A stretch of 64,000 bases of DNA from Fennellomyces sp. T-0311 (GCA_025266875.1 JALLLT010000054.1:186001-250000); one strand, 5' to 3'. Shown: positions 1 through 12,439, numbered from the stretch's first letter. A program made the numbers and translations. Notes: generated by a model from the letters alone, not told the origin.

Positions 1-590
<590 letters not shown>

Positions 591-959
591 AATAATATAA
601 AAATAGGGTAACGTTTGGAAAAAAAAGAAGGTAGTTCGACAAGCACTGGAAGAAGTGAAAATTAGCTGCGTGTGGAGGTCCGTTCGTTTACGAGCTTCTC
701 TCACTGTTTTGGAAAAGGGTCAACAGTGCCAACGGTGCATGGTTAGGTGTCTTTTATTTCGAACTTTGGTAAAAGAAGTAATTGAAACATATCCAAGGAG
801 CTAAGCTGCTGGGAACGTTCGACTCGCGTACGATGCTGCTTGAACTGACCCGTAGTTCTCAGTTGTTGCTTGATCTTTCGTTTCGTAAGCAACAGAATGA
901 CAGCAGCTTCTTGACGATTTTTCGCAGGATCACAAGAGACTAAAGTTATAACCATCTAA

Positions 960-1791
960 TACGGTCGCCGGGCTGGCTCATACATAACAAAATGAAAGCG
1001 CACACGCTGGTGTTGCTTCTCAAAAGATAACGGCTGCCCCATAAGGCCGACAATGGTTTCTAAGGCAACGAAAATAGCAACTTTAAGCGTGCTATGATAA
1101 CAATCTCTATGATACATTGTTTTTGTTCGTCATAGGGATGTAAGCATATAAATACCTTATTATGACCAGCAATTGGTATCTTTAATAAGTGAACATTCAT
1201 CGAAAGCTATCATTGGGACAGTACAATCAAAGCACAAGATATGTGGTTGTCTCTTTCTGATTGGTACTAATGCAATATTTTCTTACGTTACCTGAACACA
1301 GGATTGCAAAAGCTTCGTGGAAGTACTCAAAGTGTAAAGCGTGTGTTAAACTACCCGCGAACACAATTCACTTCAAAGGAGTGAATTGCGGTAATTTCAA
1401 GACGACGATTTGCTGTTGTTATATTTTCAAGATAATTGTTTATATATCGCAACACCTACATTGTGGTTATAGTATGCCACAGCAGAATCATTTTTTATTA
1501 CGGATCTTAACTAGCAATTTAATTAATCGCCGTAGGAAACCTGATATATTTAACAACGGTATATTAAACATGGTGTTTATATAAACAGAATTTTTCGTAA
1601 TTCTCCATATTTTGCCTTGCATTGAAGTAGGCTACTGACTATATTCCTCCGAGATATAACATTTGCAGTAACGGCTCCTTTATATTAAGATAAGCCCAAG
1701 CAAAAAATCTGCGTGAAAAAAAAGCATATTGTTAGTATTCAACATCACTAAATTTATTTCATAGTAGTATCACCAAAGCTATTGAAAGTAC
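960..1791. other. AT-rich intergenic, nothing recognised
   Basis: Between the GCN5 gene and the left inverted-repeat arm. A 107-codon open frame at 1261-1584 (+) has no protein-like pattern, no clear promoter and no family resemblance, so it is not called. Confidence 0.5.
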
Positions 1792-1800
1792 ACATGAGCA

Positions 1801-2769
1801 TCGGACGAATGATAATGCAGAATATGAAACAACCGTTGCTTTCAGGTACGGCCACCATACTTTCGATAGACATAACGAATCGTAATTCTCTTATTTAAGA
1901 CATATTCGAAACAAAGTAGAAAAACTTGGCCACAAACGTTTTCCCGGCGGTGAGAACCCTGATTTCGTAGCATGATTCGGCAACTTGACGAATCATGGCA
2001 TCAAATGCATCACAGCGGTTATTCAGGATTGGTTTCTTGTAATGTACCGCTTTATCATTTTATATTGTGTTCACAATAACGGCTATACGCCAACCGGAAT
2101 AAGCGAGAGTAAAACGCATCGGTGCTTTTGGTTTCACGGTAGAAAGTAATCGATCTTGATCCTACAAATAAAGCATCAAAGTGAATCACTCAAGCAGTAC
2201 TGGATCTTCTACTTTCTCCATTCCAAATATTTTTGCCGATGGCGACAGCCATAATAGTTACAAAGAGTGGAGATGACGTTTTCGATTACTCTGTGAGGTT
2301 TTCGATTGCTAACTAATTGGGTTGATCTATGCACTACGCAATCTAAATTCTCGTCGAGATTTTCTGCAATATGTATCATTAGACCTGTCCGTTACTTTTA
2401 TAGCTGCATAGTAATATATTACTATATAGAAATGTATATCTTAGCATTTTGGAATCTGTACCGGATATATAGTTCTCCCTAGTAGCAACTTATATCTTTT
2501 GCTGTCAAGGTTATCGGATCGGGTAACTGACTTGTTTTACAAGCGTGTACCTGGAAATCTAGTCTTTCTTGAGCATTATTGGCCCTGTGTTGTTCTGACC
2601 TTACAGTGATCTCGAACCTATGGATCGTCAACGAAGTTAAACTAGTTTCACACTATGCCAAGTAAATGTCTTAAATAAGCAAAATGCAATTCGCTGTGTC
2701 TATCAATCATCGTCATAACCGTACCTTCAGGCACCGACGGTTTCACTTCCGGTCTTCCCATTCGTCCGA
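1801..2769. mobile_element. 969-bp foldback/MITE-like element (left copy)
   Basis: Begins TCGGACGAATG and ends CATTCGTCCGA. The outer ~110 bp at each end are imperfect inverted repeats of each other; both contain TACGG, a GATAGACA(T/C) motif and CTTATTTAAGACAT in inverted order. No coding sequence is visible inside, so it would be non-autonomous. No convincing target-site duplication is seen. It abuts the promoter of the thaumatin-like gene and its outer end nearly coincides with the end of the large inverted duplication. Superfamily not assigned. Confidence 0.6.
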
Positions 2770-2799
2770 CTGTATATATTTTAGGAACAGCTTTGAAGG

Positions 2800-2807
2800 T
2801 ATAAAAG
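2800..2807 (+). promoter_or_regulatory. TATA box of left thaumatin-like gene
   Basis: TATAAAAG, about 50 bp before the ATG at 2857 and only 5 bp before an upstream in-frame ATG at 2812. The spacing favours 2857 as the start codon. Confidence 0.6.
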
Positions 2808-2856
2808 ACGGATGATCAACATGCAGAAGACTTTACAATCTTTTCTATCAATTACA

Positions 2857-3696
2857 ATGTATACATCTTTGAAGCTGGTTTCCATCGCTGCTCTCCTTAG
2901 CCTTGCCGCTGCAGCTCCCACCGAAAGCACTTCCGCTGACTCCTCGTCCATTTCAGCAAGCGCTACTATGTCCGGCTCTGCGTCTGCCTCACCATCTGCC
3001 ACTGGTTCTGCCAACGCCACATCCTCTTCTGGCAACAGTACTTCATCTGATTCCGGTAACAGCGGCAACGGTGCCAGAATTGTCATCAAGAACCAATGCG
3101 ACTACGATCTGGATATCGGAAAGCTCGATAACGGCCAATCTTCAAGCGAATCATCCCAAGTTTCCAAGGGCTCTGAAAAGACGTATCCGGTGGACGGCAA
3201 ATGGCAAGGTCGTTTTTGGGGTCGTGAAAGCGGTGGCGACAATCCTATCGCTGGAGCCGCAGACCCTGCTTCGTTAGCCGAATTCACGCTAAAGGGTCAT
3301 GGAGGCAACGATTACTATGATGTCTCATTCGTTGACGGTTACAACATTCCTATTCGCATCGATCCCATCAACCCTTCCAAGGAAGGTGGTGCTGACAACG
3401 GCGAGCAGTATCATTGTGGTTCTCCTGCATGCCAAGACGTTCCCAAATGTCCAGATGATCTCAAGGTCATGAAGGACGGCAAGGAAATTGGTTGTCAATC
3501 TGCATGCTCCAAGTTTGGTACGGAAGAGTACTGTTGCTCTGGTTCGAAGGATACACCCGACAAGTGCCCAGCCAACGAATACTCCAAGGAGATCAAGAAT
3601 TCCTGCCCTGATGTATACACGTATGCTTACGATGACAAGACCAGCACTTTCATGTGCCAATCTGAAGGCTATACTGTCACTTTCTGCCCTTCCTAA
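2857..3696 (+). CDS. Secreted thaumatin-like protein (copy 1)
   Basis: Intronless. Starts MYTSLKLVSIAALLSLAAAA, a classic signal peptide, followed by a Ser/Thr/Ala/Gly-rich low-complexity stretch of about 60 residues (likely O-glycosylated) and a C-terminal thaumatin/osmotin-type domain with twelve cysteines in family order: NQCDYD, YHCGSPACQDVPKC, GCQSACSKFGTEEYCCSG, DKCPANEYSKEIKNSCPDVY, and the typical end TFMCQSEGYTVTFCPS. Thaumatin-like proteins are extracellular; some bind or cut beta-glucans, but activity here is not predictable. The ATG at 2857 is preferred over 2812 because the TATA box sits at 2800 and because the signal peptide then begins cleanly. A near-identical copy lies inverted at 43994-44833. 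Confidence 0.9.
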   Translation: MYTSLKLVSIAALLSLAAAAPTESTSADSSSISASATMSGSASASPSATGSANATSSSGNSTSSDSGNSGNGARIVIKNQCDYDLDIGKLDNGQSSSESSQVSKGSEKTYPVDGKWQGRFWGRESGGDNPIAGAADPASLAEFTLKGHGGNDYYDVSFVDGYNIPIRIDPINPSKEGGADNGEQYHCGSPACQDVPKCPDDLKVMKDGKEIGCQSACSKFGTEEYCCSGSKDTPDKCPANEYSKEIKNSCPDVYTYAYDDKTSTFMCQSEGYTVTFCPS

Positions 3697-6530
3697 TACT
3701 TAATAATCTTATCTGATACCAACGAATAAAAATAAATCAAATAGTGCTGGTCACTAACAAACATATAAATCAACTGAGCATCTATCGTTTTTACTTTGTT
3801 GCTTCCCAGTTTCTGAAATTCCTCTTCAATTGGGTGATGTGTTTTACAGCGTTTTTAGGTAGAAATAAGACGACACATATCGAATACTCAATGCCCATCG
3901 AAAAGTTAAGAAAGTACCGGAAAGCGTTTGGGGTACCTCGCTCGAAACTCTGGCGTTCATTCACAAAAGTTAGCACACCTGCTATTCCAGCCATTATCCA
4001 CCCCAAAAATGCCACCCCTACAATATCAACAGTTTTGTAACGGTCATGGCTTGCATTACCAGGTACATAAGTTCAAGGACCGTTTACTTGGTACTGTTCT
4101 AATTTCATATCGCTTAAATACAAAACAAAGCATAAAAAGGCATCATTTCTAGGTAAAATCTTCTTGGTGTCGCTAGTCGTACTTTTTGATACCATCATCG
4201 AGCTTGCCTTAAAAGTTCTCTTCAAAACATACTGATACACTTGGAAGATTCAATTGATGGATTAGGCTTCATTCCAGGCCAAAGTCTATAAGGATTGTAT
4301 TATAAACACACATATCCGGATCTTCGACTTGACAGTTTTTTTTTTGCCTTTTACCATCCACTCCCCATGAATCTTCTGCGTAACGCTTTTCATTTCCAAT
4401 GATTCTTTGCTTTTGACCTCTTCATTTTGTAAATCTTCAAAATTGCCGTTTCCAGGCCCTGTTATTTGGTTAATTCCCTCCAAAGTCGGCCTCCTTTTGG
4501 TCATATCTCGGTCCAAAATTATGTTAGCAGCACAAGCTGAACCGTCTCGTGTTGTTCCTGAATGGTACTATCCATTATAAAGAATTATATATACCCTCAC
4601 CTGGATCAATAATTCTGCATCGTAGCAAAAGGTGAAACCATACATATATACATAAACGTTTTCTCCGCCGCTAGTTTGACCAGCTAATAGTACCACTACA
4701 TCCGTCGTTAAATTCTTTACAAGTGCTAATGCATCTAAGGGAGTCCAATCGTTGAATCAGCTTCTATTCAAGTAAAAGAGGTAATCATGATGATTTTCAA
4801 AGGCACTGACCCTTGGTTTTACAACTTCTCCGAAATTACTCGAATTCATATCTTCTTGATATTTCTGCTCTGGTATTTCGTTTGGTATACTTTTCACCTC
4901 TGACTTCCTCAAGTTCAAGTGATTTTGGCCGATTTTTGTTTAGCGGTAGCTGACTTGCTTTTTGTCATAATTCGGATTAAGAAAAGCGTTTAGCGCTACG
5001 TACATCGAAAACGCCAAAGCTACTTGCCCTTCATAATTGTGAAATTGGATTTTGACTTTATCACGCATAAAATCCCGGTGGTTTAATAAAGTGGTCCATG
5101 CGGTTGTTTATCTTCACTGGCTATACGTTGTTTACAACAGCGAGCACTCGTAGCGAGGTGGAGTTCATCAAGTGACAATTACCAACCTCTTGAACACACT
5201 CGAGTACTACAGTCTTAGTCTGCCAGCCGAAACTGAATAGGACAACTAACTTGATTAGCTATTAAGTTGTAGGTAAAATACTCAGATCTCACTGATGGCA
5301 AATGAAATGGTGCTATGTAGCCACCAATCTCTTTTCCATTAGTGTAATATCTTTGACTTTTCAATTCCCTCTGCACTCATTATGGCCGGCGAATTGCCTA
5401 AAGGATGTCGCCCTCGAGTGCCATACTCACGAATTATAATAATAAATACGCTTTAATCTGTAATACCTTTGAAGTACAATATGTTATATGATATCGTGTT
5501 GTGGGGATTAAACTATACAACTGCTGCTACTCCAGTGAGATTATGTTTTGGACGCCTAATAACTTCATAATGTGAATTTGTGTACTGGGATCGCTTACGT
5601 GTAATAAATTTGCAATTGTTCTACCAACACAATTTTACATCAAGCGCAGTAATAATGATCGTCGGGAATTTGGGGCATGCAAGTGCAATATGTAGAACAA
5701 ATTCGATCATATGTTATGTCACTTGCGCGGCCAGCGTGAACATTACTTTAATCTGATCATGAAAATCGTTCGTCGCATTTAAAAGAAGTCTAGGAAGGTT
5801 AATGCAGAGGTTTACGTAGACAACTCCGTCGCGGATTCACGTAGATGTAAACATATCATGTTTATGCGTACATAGCACTTGTGTTGCATGCGATATAAAA
5901 ATAGTAGGAAGCTTTGCTGTCTGAAAAGGGGCCATATATAATGCCAAACATATATGCAACCTCTACCTGAGGAACAGTATGTATCTATGCCAAGAAATTA
6001 TTTGAAAGATTTATTAAGCAGTCTACGATGGTTCTCGAAGCATATATTGCTTCATTAGTATTAGCATTTAGATGGGCTACGTAATAATTATGCCTTCAGC
6101 AAACGCCGTTCCTAATTCGTATACAACAGCGTATTCTTAGTATACAAGTTTTGTCTTTTGCATCCGTTTCCCTTTTACCGGAACTTTTTACTTGTTCGGG
6201 ACAAGTCAGACCTGTCCAAATTTAGCTAGCCGGATCATCACTTTTCTTGATCATCTGCCTACAGTTTCCCTTCCAATTGATCTTTGGGGCTATGATTTCA
6301 TAGTAACTAGATCAAAATCCGCAAATCACTATATGCTAAAGCAAAAAGTCACGATCTTTTTTTTTAATTCCATTTTCTTGATGTCTCTTGGGATACATGC
6401 AAAAAAAAAAGATCTACAGACTTAAGGATGACGTTCTACTGACTTCGGTAAGACTTACCATATTAGGCTTCGCTACGTTCACTTGATGCATTTCTATGGT
6501 TTGGTACAACGTCGTTGACATCATTACGAA
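3697..6530. other. AT-rich intergenic; duplicated DNA to 4735, nothing recognised beyond
   Basis: From 3697 to 4735 this is the distal part of the inverted duplication. Short frames at 3744-4040 (+) and 3791-4015 (-) are open in both arms, but amino-acid changes between arms are frequent and neither strand resembles a known protein. From 4736 to 6530 I see only AT-rich sequence without protein-like frames or RNA-gene signatures. Confidence 0.5.
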
Positions 6531-6537
6531 AAGCGTC

Positions 6538-6545
6538 TATATAAA
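6538..6545 (+). promoter_or_regulatory. TATA box of small membrane-protein gene
   Basis: TATATAAA, 52 bp upstream of the ATG at 6597; supports that the 66-aa gene is real. Confidence 0.5.
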
Positions 6546-6596
6546 TGGGATTCTGCAGCACGGATTTCGCTCGCTACGACATATTTTTCGATAAAC

Positions 6597-6862
6597 ATGG
6601 GAGCAATCTTTTCTTGTCTCAATGGAATTATTTCATCCATCGCCTCATTTATAATGACTATAATCAATGGTATTGCTGGTATGTGTTGCAAAAAGTCGCC
6701 TTCTAGCATCAGTACATTGTGCTTAACTTGACTCTCGGCATAGGCTTCATCACTATGATTATTTCAGCAATTACTCGATTTATCACCGGAATAATTGGAG
6801 CTGTTGGCGACTGTCTATGTTGTTGCTGTCCGCCGAGGAAGAGGAGGGCCAGGAGATACTAG
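6597..6862 (+). CDS. 66-aa hydrophobic membrane protein with Cys cluster and basic tail
   Basis: Two exons, 6597-6678 and 6744-6862, joined across a 65-nt intron (GTATGT donor, a CTTAACT branch-like site, TAG acceptor). The product starts MGAIFSCLNGIISSIAS, continues with glycine-punctuated hydrophobic segments containing FITMIISAITRFITGIIGAV, and ends DCLCCCCPPRKRRARRY. The design (amphipathic glycine-zipper-like stretch, clustered cysteines that could be palmitoylated, polybasic C-terminus) resembles small hydrophobic membrane proteins found in many fungi whose role is unknown. A TATA box lies 52 bp upstream. Both exons are too short to stand out as open frames, but the splice restores one clean frame ending in TAG. 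Function is not inferred. Confidence 0.72.
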
Positions 6863-7291
6863 TATTTCCTGGATATATTCACACTGAAATCCATATGTAC
6901 ATATTTATTGCGTTATTTTACTATACATACTCCATACTACTTTTACATATACATAAAGCAGTATCCAATTCATCAATAAGCAGCGATGTCATGGTTACAT
7001 ATACTAACAGGGTGCCATCTTGAGAGAGCCGGTTTCCCTCTTCTTGAGCCTCATAAAGGCTAATGTTCCTTGCACCTCAGGCATTTCTGTCTCAACATAT
7101 GACGTATAGGATACCACTCCTCGGTTCACCAATAAATATTCTTCGATTTCTGTTTTGATACACCCAAGCAACCCTTCGAAGGATGACTCACTTTGTTAAA
7201 ATACGCTTGCTGTCAAACGGAAACTCCCGAAGCGGTTTCATACGTCTGGGACTCAATACCTGGCAACGTGTTTCTTTTGATTAGTAACCAA

Positions 7292-7940
7292 ATGACAGCT
7301 ACAGAAAGTGCGACATCGGAATCAGGCAAGACCTCAGTAGCCTTTGATCCGGAAACCGGCAAAGCAGTACCCATGAAGGACGGCAAGCCTTGTCGTGCTT
7401 GTGTTGATTTCAAGACATGGTCCAAGATCGAGAAGCAAAAAACAAAAAAGGCAGCGGCCAAGGAAGAAGAACCAGCCAAACCAGTTGTTTCTGAAGAACC
7501 CAAAATGACTGAAGACGAATGGCGCCGAAAGAACTGTCCAGCCGATGTGGAAACGTTGGGTAATGCAACCTGGACATTGTTACATACCATGGCAGCTTAC
7601 TATCCCGATCGACCTGCTCCTTCACAAATGGAAAGCATGAAAACTTTTATCTCTTCGTTCTCAGAACACTATCCGTGCTGGTATTGTAAGGTAAGAAAAA
7701 AAAAGGATGCGCCACGGGAATAAAGTTGGATTGAAAGGTTGATCTCGTTGTTTTGCGTAGGATGACTTCAAAAAGGCGATTGCAAAGGAGCCGGTACAAG
7801 TGGGAAGCCGTAAGAAACTGAGTGAATGGCTGTGTCGGCGACACAATGAAGTGAATGCAAAATTGGGCAAGGAGCAGTTCGACTGCACTAAGGTGTTTGA
7901 ACGATGGCTGAATGGACCGCCAGACGGAAAGTGCGACTGA
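7292..7940 (+). CDS. ERV1: FAD-linked sulfhydryl oxidase of mitochondrial intermembrane space
   Basis: Re-oxidises Mia40 in the disulfide relay that imports and folds small cysteine proteins in the intermembrane space, passing electrons to cytochrome c or oxygen. Exons 7292-7690 and 7761-7940 give 192 residues, close to yeast Erv1 (189). The N-terminal shuttle disulfide is in GKPCRACVDF; the FAD domain starts at CPADVETLGNATWTLLHTMA; the active-site CxxC is YPCWYC; then DDFKKAI, LCRRHNEVNAKLGK and the structural pair FDC...GKC at the C-terminus. The ATG at 7292 is preferred over upstream in-frame codons because it gives a family-typical length. The intron splits just after the active-site CxxC. 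High confidence. Confidence 0.94.
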
Positions 7941-8088
7941 ACAGGCACATGTACAGATATATAGAGTGATTTAAAGCGAATATAGACCAACAACAGAGTT
8001 TTTGACAGGGTTTGCATAAGCATGAATCCAGCGATATGTTTCCAACTCAGAGTCTAAAGGGGTGTGATATCTTTTGTCACCCCCAGCT

Positions 8089-9219
8089 ATGTCAGGCAGG
8101 ACGCTGCCGCTTGAGATTATCGACCATGTGCTGTCATTTGTCGACTACTTGGAGCTTTACCGAATCAGACAAACCTCTCGCACCTGGCAACAGTTGTCCG
8201 AGCAACACATTTACGACAAGACACGATGCGACCCTATCATTTTCGCTGCAGCTCATTATGTGAACCAGGAACTACCACTTGTGGCACACAGCTTTGACAC
8301 TGTCAACAAGATTATTGAATTTCGGCCTCGCAAAGACGAAATGCTGATCGCCAAGGATGACACCTTTCCACCAAGCATCTTTCGTAGAATGGTCAAACTC
8401 TTCTTTGAGCCGTGGAAGGACGTACCCATGCCTGCCGGTCTTCCACCCAAGTACAATGGTCTTGTCCCGTCCCAGCGTCACTACAATCCTGCGTTGGAAC
8501 AATGTTACATGCTATCGGCGGCATCCAGCATCCATTCGACGGAATATGAACCTCATCTTATCGCCAAAAAGGGAATGGTCCTGTCGTTCTCATACGTCCA
8601 TCGTAAAGACATCTTACAACAACGTCGAGAACTGGAGCGTCGCATTACAGCTGGTGCAGACGGAGGGCAATTGCCGGTAAACCAAGGGGGATATCCAGAA
8701 TCGGTTACAGCCACACCTTGGCTTCCGCGCACTTGTGGCATTCAGATCCATTGGATGAAGGCATCGTTGGCATGGATCATGTCTGGATTTCATCCGTATG
8801 TTGAGGTGCCGCCTCTTTATACAGAACGATATGATCAGCTACAAACAATTCTCAACGACAAGTATCGTATATTCCGCTACGACCCGTTTTCAGAAACTGT
8901 GACAAGATATATTCTTGAGGATACCAGAAGCATTGACGGTGGTACTTTGCCAAACGGTCTACTCAACTACTTCCACACTTATTCTGAGGATGATGATGCA
9001 TCAATCGAAGCGAAGCTATCTCAGGTGGAACGCGCACTAGAGCAGGAAAACATTGATCCTCGTGTCCTATGGAAATATAGGTCCGTCCATTACGGCATAG
9101 TTACTAATTTTGCGCCTGGCAATAGCAGAGACGCTATTATCTCAAGAATCCTGGCAGCAGAGAAACGGTTGCTAGAAGAAAAGCAACGTATCATAAAGGA
9201 GTATACGTTACCTAAGTAA
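8089..9219 (+). CDS. F-box-like protein, 376 aa
   Basis: Single-exon frame beginning MSGRTLPLEIIDHVLSFVDY, followed by LELYRIRQTSRTWQQLSEQH: this fits an F-box (LP.EI..HVLSF.....L...R...R.W..L), which would dock Skp1 in an SCF ubiquitin ligase. The remaining ~330 residues are not a repeat domain I recognise; they include aromatic-rich segments and a Lys/Glu-rich C-terminal helix (AAEKRLLEEKQRIIKEY). The ATG at 8089 directly precedes the F-box. Starts about 150 bp after the ERV1 stop in the same direction. Substrate unknown; F-box assignment rests on the N-terminal pattern only. Confidence 0.7.
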   Translation: MSGRTLPLEIIDHVLSFVDYLELYRIRQTSRTWQQLSEQHIYDKTRCDPIIFAAAHYVNQELPLVAHSFDTVNKIIEFRPRKDEMLIAKDDTFPPSIFRRMVKLFFEPWKDVPMPAGLPPKYNGLVPSQRHYNPALEQCYMLSAASSIHSTEYEPHLIAKKGMVLSFSYVHRKDILQQRRELERRITAGADGGQLPVNQGGYPESVTATPWLPRTCGIQIHWMKASLAWIMSGFHPYVEVPPLYTERYDQLQTILNDKYRIFRYDPFSETVTRYILEDTRSIDGGTLPNGLLNYFHTYSEDDDASIEAKLSQVERALEQENIDPRVLWKYRSVHYGIVTNFAPGNSRDAIISRILAAEKRLLEEKQRIIKEYTLPK

Positions 9220-9403
9220 AAGTATCCAAACCTTGTCGCTGAACATCCTCTTCTCTCCCTGTCTCTTCCTATTTGATATTGTACATGTTTCTTACACTAT
9301 ATATATTCTTCAGCAGATGTAAATAATATTAATAAAAGCAAATCTTTTTTTTATTATACCGGTACAGATCTGAGTGGGGTATGAAAATATGATATTTGGT
9401 AGT

Positions 9404-12152
9404 CTATTCAGCCCATTCGAAGAATCGACAGCGTTCGTTGAAATCAGATTTACTGCAGGCCAGATAGGGTTTGTTCCAGTTGGGCCCATTGTTCTGAACT
9501 AACCGGCGCATAGGAGGTAGGCCACAATCGCACGTCGCTGACCCCGTGGGATCGCCACCGGCATATCCTCGCCCGCGACCACGACCACGACCTCTGGTAC
9601 TATCTGAGAAGTCGCCTCGAGTTGATGCACCTCGAGCGCTGGTACTATCTGAGAACTCTCCTCGAGTTGATGCACCTCGACCTGTACCTTGCGCATAACC
9701 TCGCGTCGAACCTCGCGTTGAACCTCGAGTAAATCCCCGTGCTCTGGTACCGGTGCCCGTACTTCCGCGACCGCTTCCTCTTCCTCTTCCTCTTCCTCGA
9801 TCAGCAGAAGCTGGTGCCTCATTGTTGTCAGCGAAAGCACCACCGCGGTCTCTGGTGCTTTGAGCAGCATTTCGTACAAACTCTTCACGATCGAAATACG
9901 TTTCCATTGAGCTTACTATCTTGTTGAACTGGCGTACTGTCCTTGCAAACATCTCGCTGTACTGTCCTATGCTTTGCTGCAATACTTCTCCCGAATTCTT
10001 GTTTCCTTCACAGATCCTTTTCAAATCAGCCTCCATCTAAATAACAATAAATGTTAAAAAGCGGCCACATGTGTCACTGATTCGTATTTCTCACCTCGCG
10101 ACGTAGGAATGGCTTGCTTAGACTGGTTTCAAACCCAATCTCGTCATAACCCCGTACAAGTGCAATACCCAAGGTGGATGGGTTGAAGTATTCGCCAGTT
10201 TTGTATACATAGCGACGATCAATAATCTTTTGGATATGGTCGGCAATTGTTGCGTCGGTTCCGATTTCATTCTTTTCCATCAAGGCGATCAAGTCGTATT
10301 CTTTCAGCAAGTTGGGTGGCGTTGTGGTTCCTTTGGTAAGTTGCAGCAGTGCTGGCAAAAACTGTTCGTTTTCTTGGAAATCGGGAAGGACGCTTGCGCT
10401 CCACTTATCATAAGGATATACGTCGAGATAATTGCGTTCCAAGATAACGAGGCCCTTTGTATCAAACATTTCTCCAGAAATCTGAGCATCCACAACTGTT
10501 TCGAATCCTACGGCATCTTTCCAGCAACACGCCAGAAAACGGCGCACAATGAACTCGTACACTCGACGGTCGTCGTAAGACAGGTCCTGATCGTAGCCTG
10601 TTGGATGAATTGGTGGATGTGCCTTGTCGTTATGGCCACCATTTCTGGGTCTTTCGAATTCTCCATCGCGTATACTATCATCCTGAGGTTACTTTTACAT
10701 TCGTAAAGCGCCCATTATATATCTTACAGTTGTGCCTGCGTGCCCCATTGACGATCATTCACTTGCATCCGGATCAACCGCTGAAAGTCGAAGTCCTTGT
10801 CAAATTCATCCGTTTCAGTTCTCGGATAGCTGACAAGACCTCGATTATACAGTGATTCGGCAATCTACTTTAACTGTCTTAGTTGGACATGTAATCGCTA
10901 TATGGTTGAATATCCTAACCGTCATAATCCGCTCACCAGTGAGGTGTAAAAGACGAGTACCCGCTTTCTGCAATTCGACTGTTGTAAGCGGTAAAGGTTT
11001 CCTGTACAAATGAAACTTTAGTGCTTGTTCTCTTTGCATAAAGTACGCCATAGTTACCACTTCGAGACCCTCTTTTTTTGAACTCGTTTGACTGTGGCCA
11101 TTGGGTTCTGATAGCAAGCTTCGTAAAGAACGAACGCAGCCCAATAGTCAAAAAGCCTAGTTCTCTTCCAGTTGAACTTGACTTTGATACTAGAGTCCTT
11201 TTCGGATTGCGATGCATATTCCATATCAATTCTCCAAAAGTCCTCAGCCACAAAGTTTTCAATCGCTGTGTATCGATCCACAACAAATCCCAAAGTCGGA
11301 AACTGACACGATCCTGACAGATGATCATTAGCGAATAAGCAAATGAATAAAAAAAGCGGGTGGGTGGCATACCATAACTTATGATAGGCTTCTCTCCACC
11401 GAAAAACCGCTGTTGCAGACGTAATGTTTGTAACCGTGTAAATGCTGAGCCGATACGTAGATCCAGCTCTTGTCGAGAATTCACAGCCTCCACCTGACGT
11501 CTATCCAGAGGATTACGTTGACTCGCAGCCCGGTGGATTTCCCTATGGCCAGCGCTATTAGCAAGATAACAAGGTATATCCGGTTAACTTACGCAGGTTG
11601 CATTGCTGAGAAACGCGCGCGCCATACTTCTAATCGAGGATTGACTTCCAGGCATATTTGTTCCACTTCAGCCCCGATCGCTTCTCCTTCACGATCACAG
11701 TCAGTCCAGATAAAAAGTGCCTGTGCGTTTCTGGCTTCACTTCGCAAGTTGTCTGCTATTTCCGTTTGTTTCTATGTTAAAGTATAAGTAAAACGACGAA
11801 AAGTATACACAAAAAGGTCATACCTCATATACGGTGCGATGTATTGGAGCCACGAACAGATCCTCCATTGGAACACTGTTCCAGTACTTGCACTCCGGCC
11901 CAAAATCACAATCCATAATGTGGCCGAGAAGCGAGGTCATTACTATAGTAGCATTCCGATTATTTATAGTATAGTCGAACGTGTAATTCTTGATATATTG
12001 GTTGCCAGTTGCTTGCTATATGAATGTGAGTTTACTGCTTTCAAAAAAAAGTGTCATGCACACAATTGTACCGTTTGATAATTGGAGTCAGACAGAATTC
12101 TAGCAAGCTGCTTCGCAGCGCTTGGTTTCTCGGCGACACACAGAACCCTCAT
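9404..12152 (-). CDS. TOP3: DNA topoisomerase III with C-terminal GRF zinc finger
   Basis: Type IA topoisomerase that, with an RecQ helicase and Rmi1, passes single strands and dissolves recombination intermediates in the nucleus. Read from 12152 the protein starts MRVLCVAEKPSAAKQLARIL, the TOPRIM opening. Further exons carry NRGLVSYPRTETDEFD with the catalytic Tyr, then DKAHPPIHPTGYDQDLSYDD and a domain ending NPSTLGIALVRGYDEIGFE. The last exon (9404-10036) holds an Arg/Gly-rich tract with repeated STRG units and ends with a GRF-type zinc finger (CDCGLPPMRRL...PYLACSK...CRFFEW), as in metazoan TOP3-alpha. Many short introns; not every boundary between 10562 and 12100 was placed. Confidence 0.92.
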
Positions 12153-12439
12153 GAAATTATCTAAGGAAAGGTACGCCTTCCACGAAGGGAACGCCGTTTC
12201 ACTTTATACGCGTTTTATCACGAACTCCGAATGATCTTCCTGATTCCTGTACTGGAACAAACACTTGCTTAAGGTTGCTTCCACCTCGACCCATTGCAAC
12301 GAATATGATTTTCATTGATAAAGTTATATATAGCGTTTGGAAACTTCACTAGCTATACAACATATACAAAGGTCCACGCAAGACGAGCTTACTCACGGCT
12401 ACTAAAAATGGAAAAAGTAAATAGTGTAGGTCAGGTCAG

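Larger units (their letters stand above)
1792..4735 (+). repeat. Left arm of 2.9-kb inverted duplication
   Basis: Reads as the near-identical reverse complement of 43048-45898. The match starts at ACATGAGCATCGG (1792 here, ending 45898 there) and runs to GTGCTAATGCATC (ending 4735 here, starting 43048 there); beyond both ends similarity stops. It carries a 969-bp element with long terminal inverted repeats, the promoter and complete coding region of a thaumatin-like gene, and about 1 kb of 3' DNA. The thaumatin coding part is almost unchanged between arms, while the distal part (4150-4735) has drifted; the right arm lacks about 100 bp corresponding to roughly 4400-4510. Arms lie about 38 kb apart. 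Confidence 0.93.

Noticed and set aside
1261..1584. 107-codon plus-strand frame
   Set aside because: AT-rich, no domain, no promoter; expected by chance in this composition.
3744..4040. Possible second gene in the duplicated arm (either strand; also 43650-43946)
   Set aside because: Open in both arms, but differences between arms change amino acids on both strands and no family, promoter or clear splice model was found.
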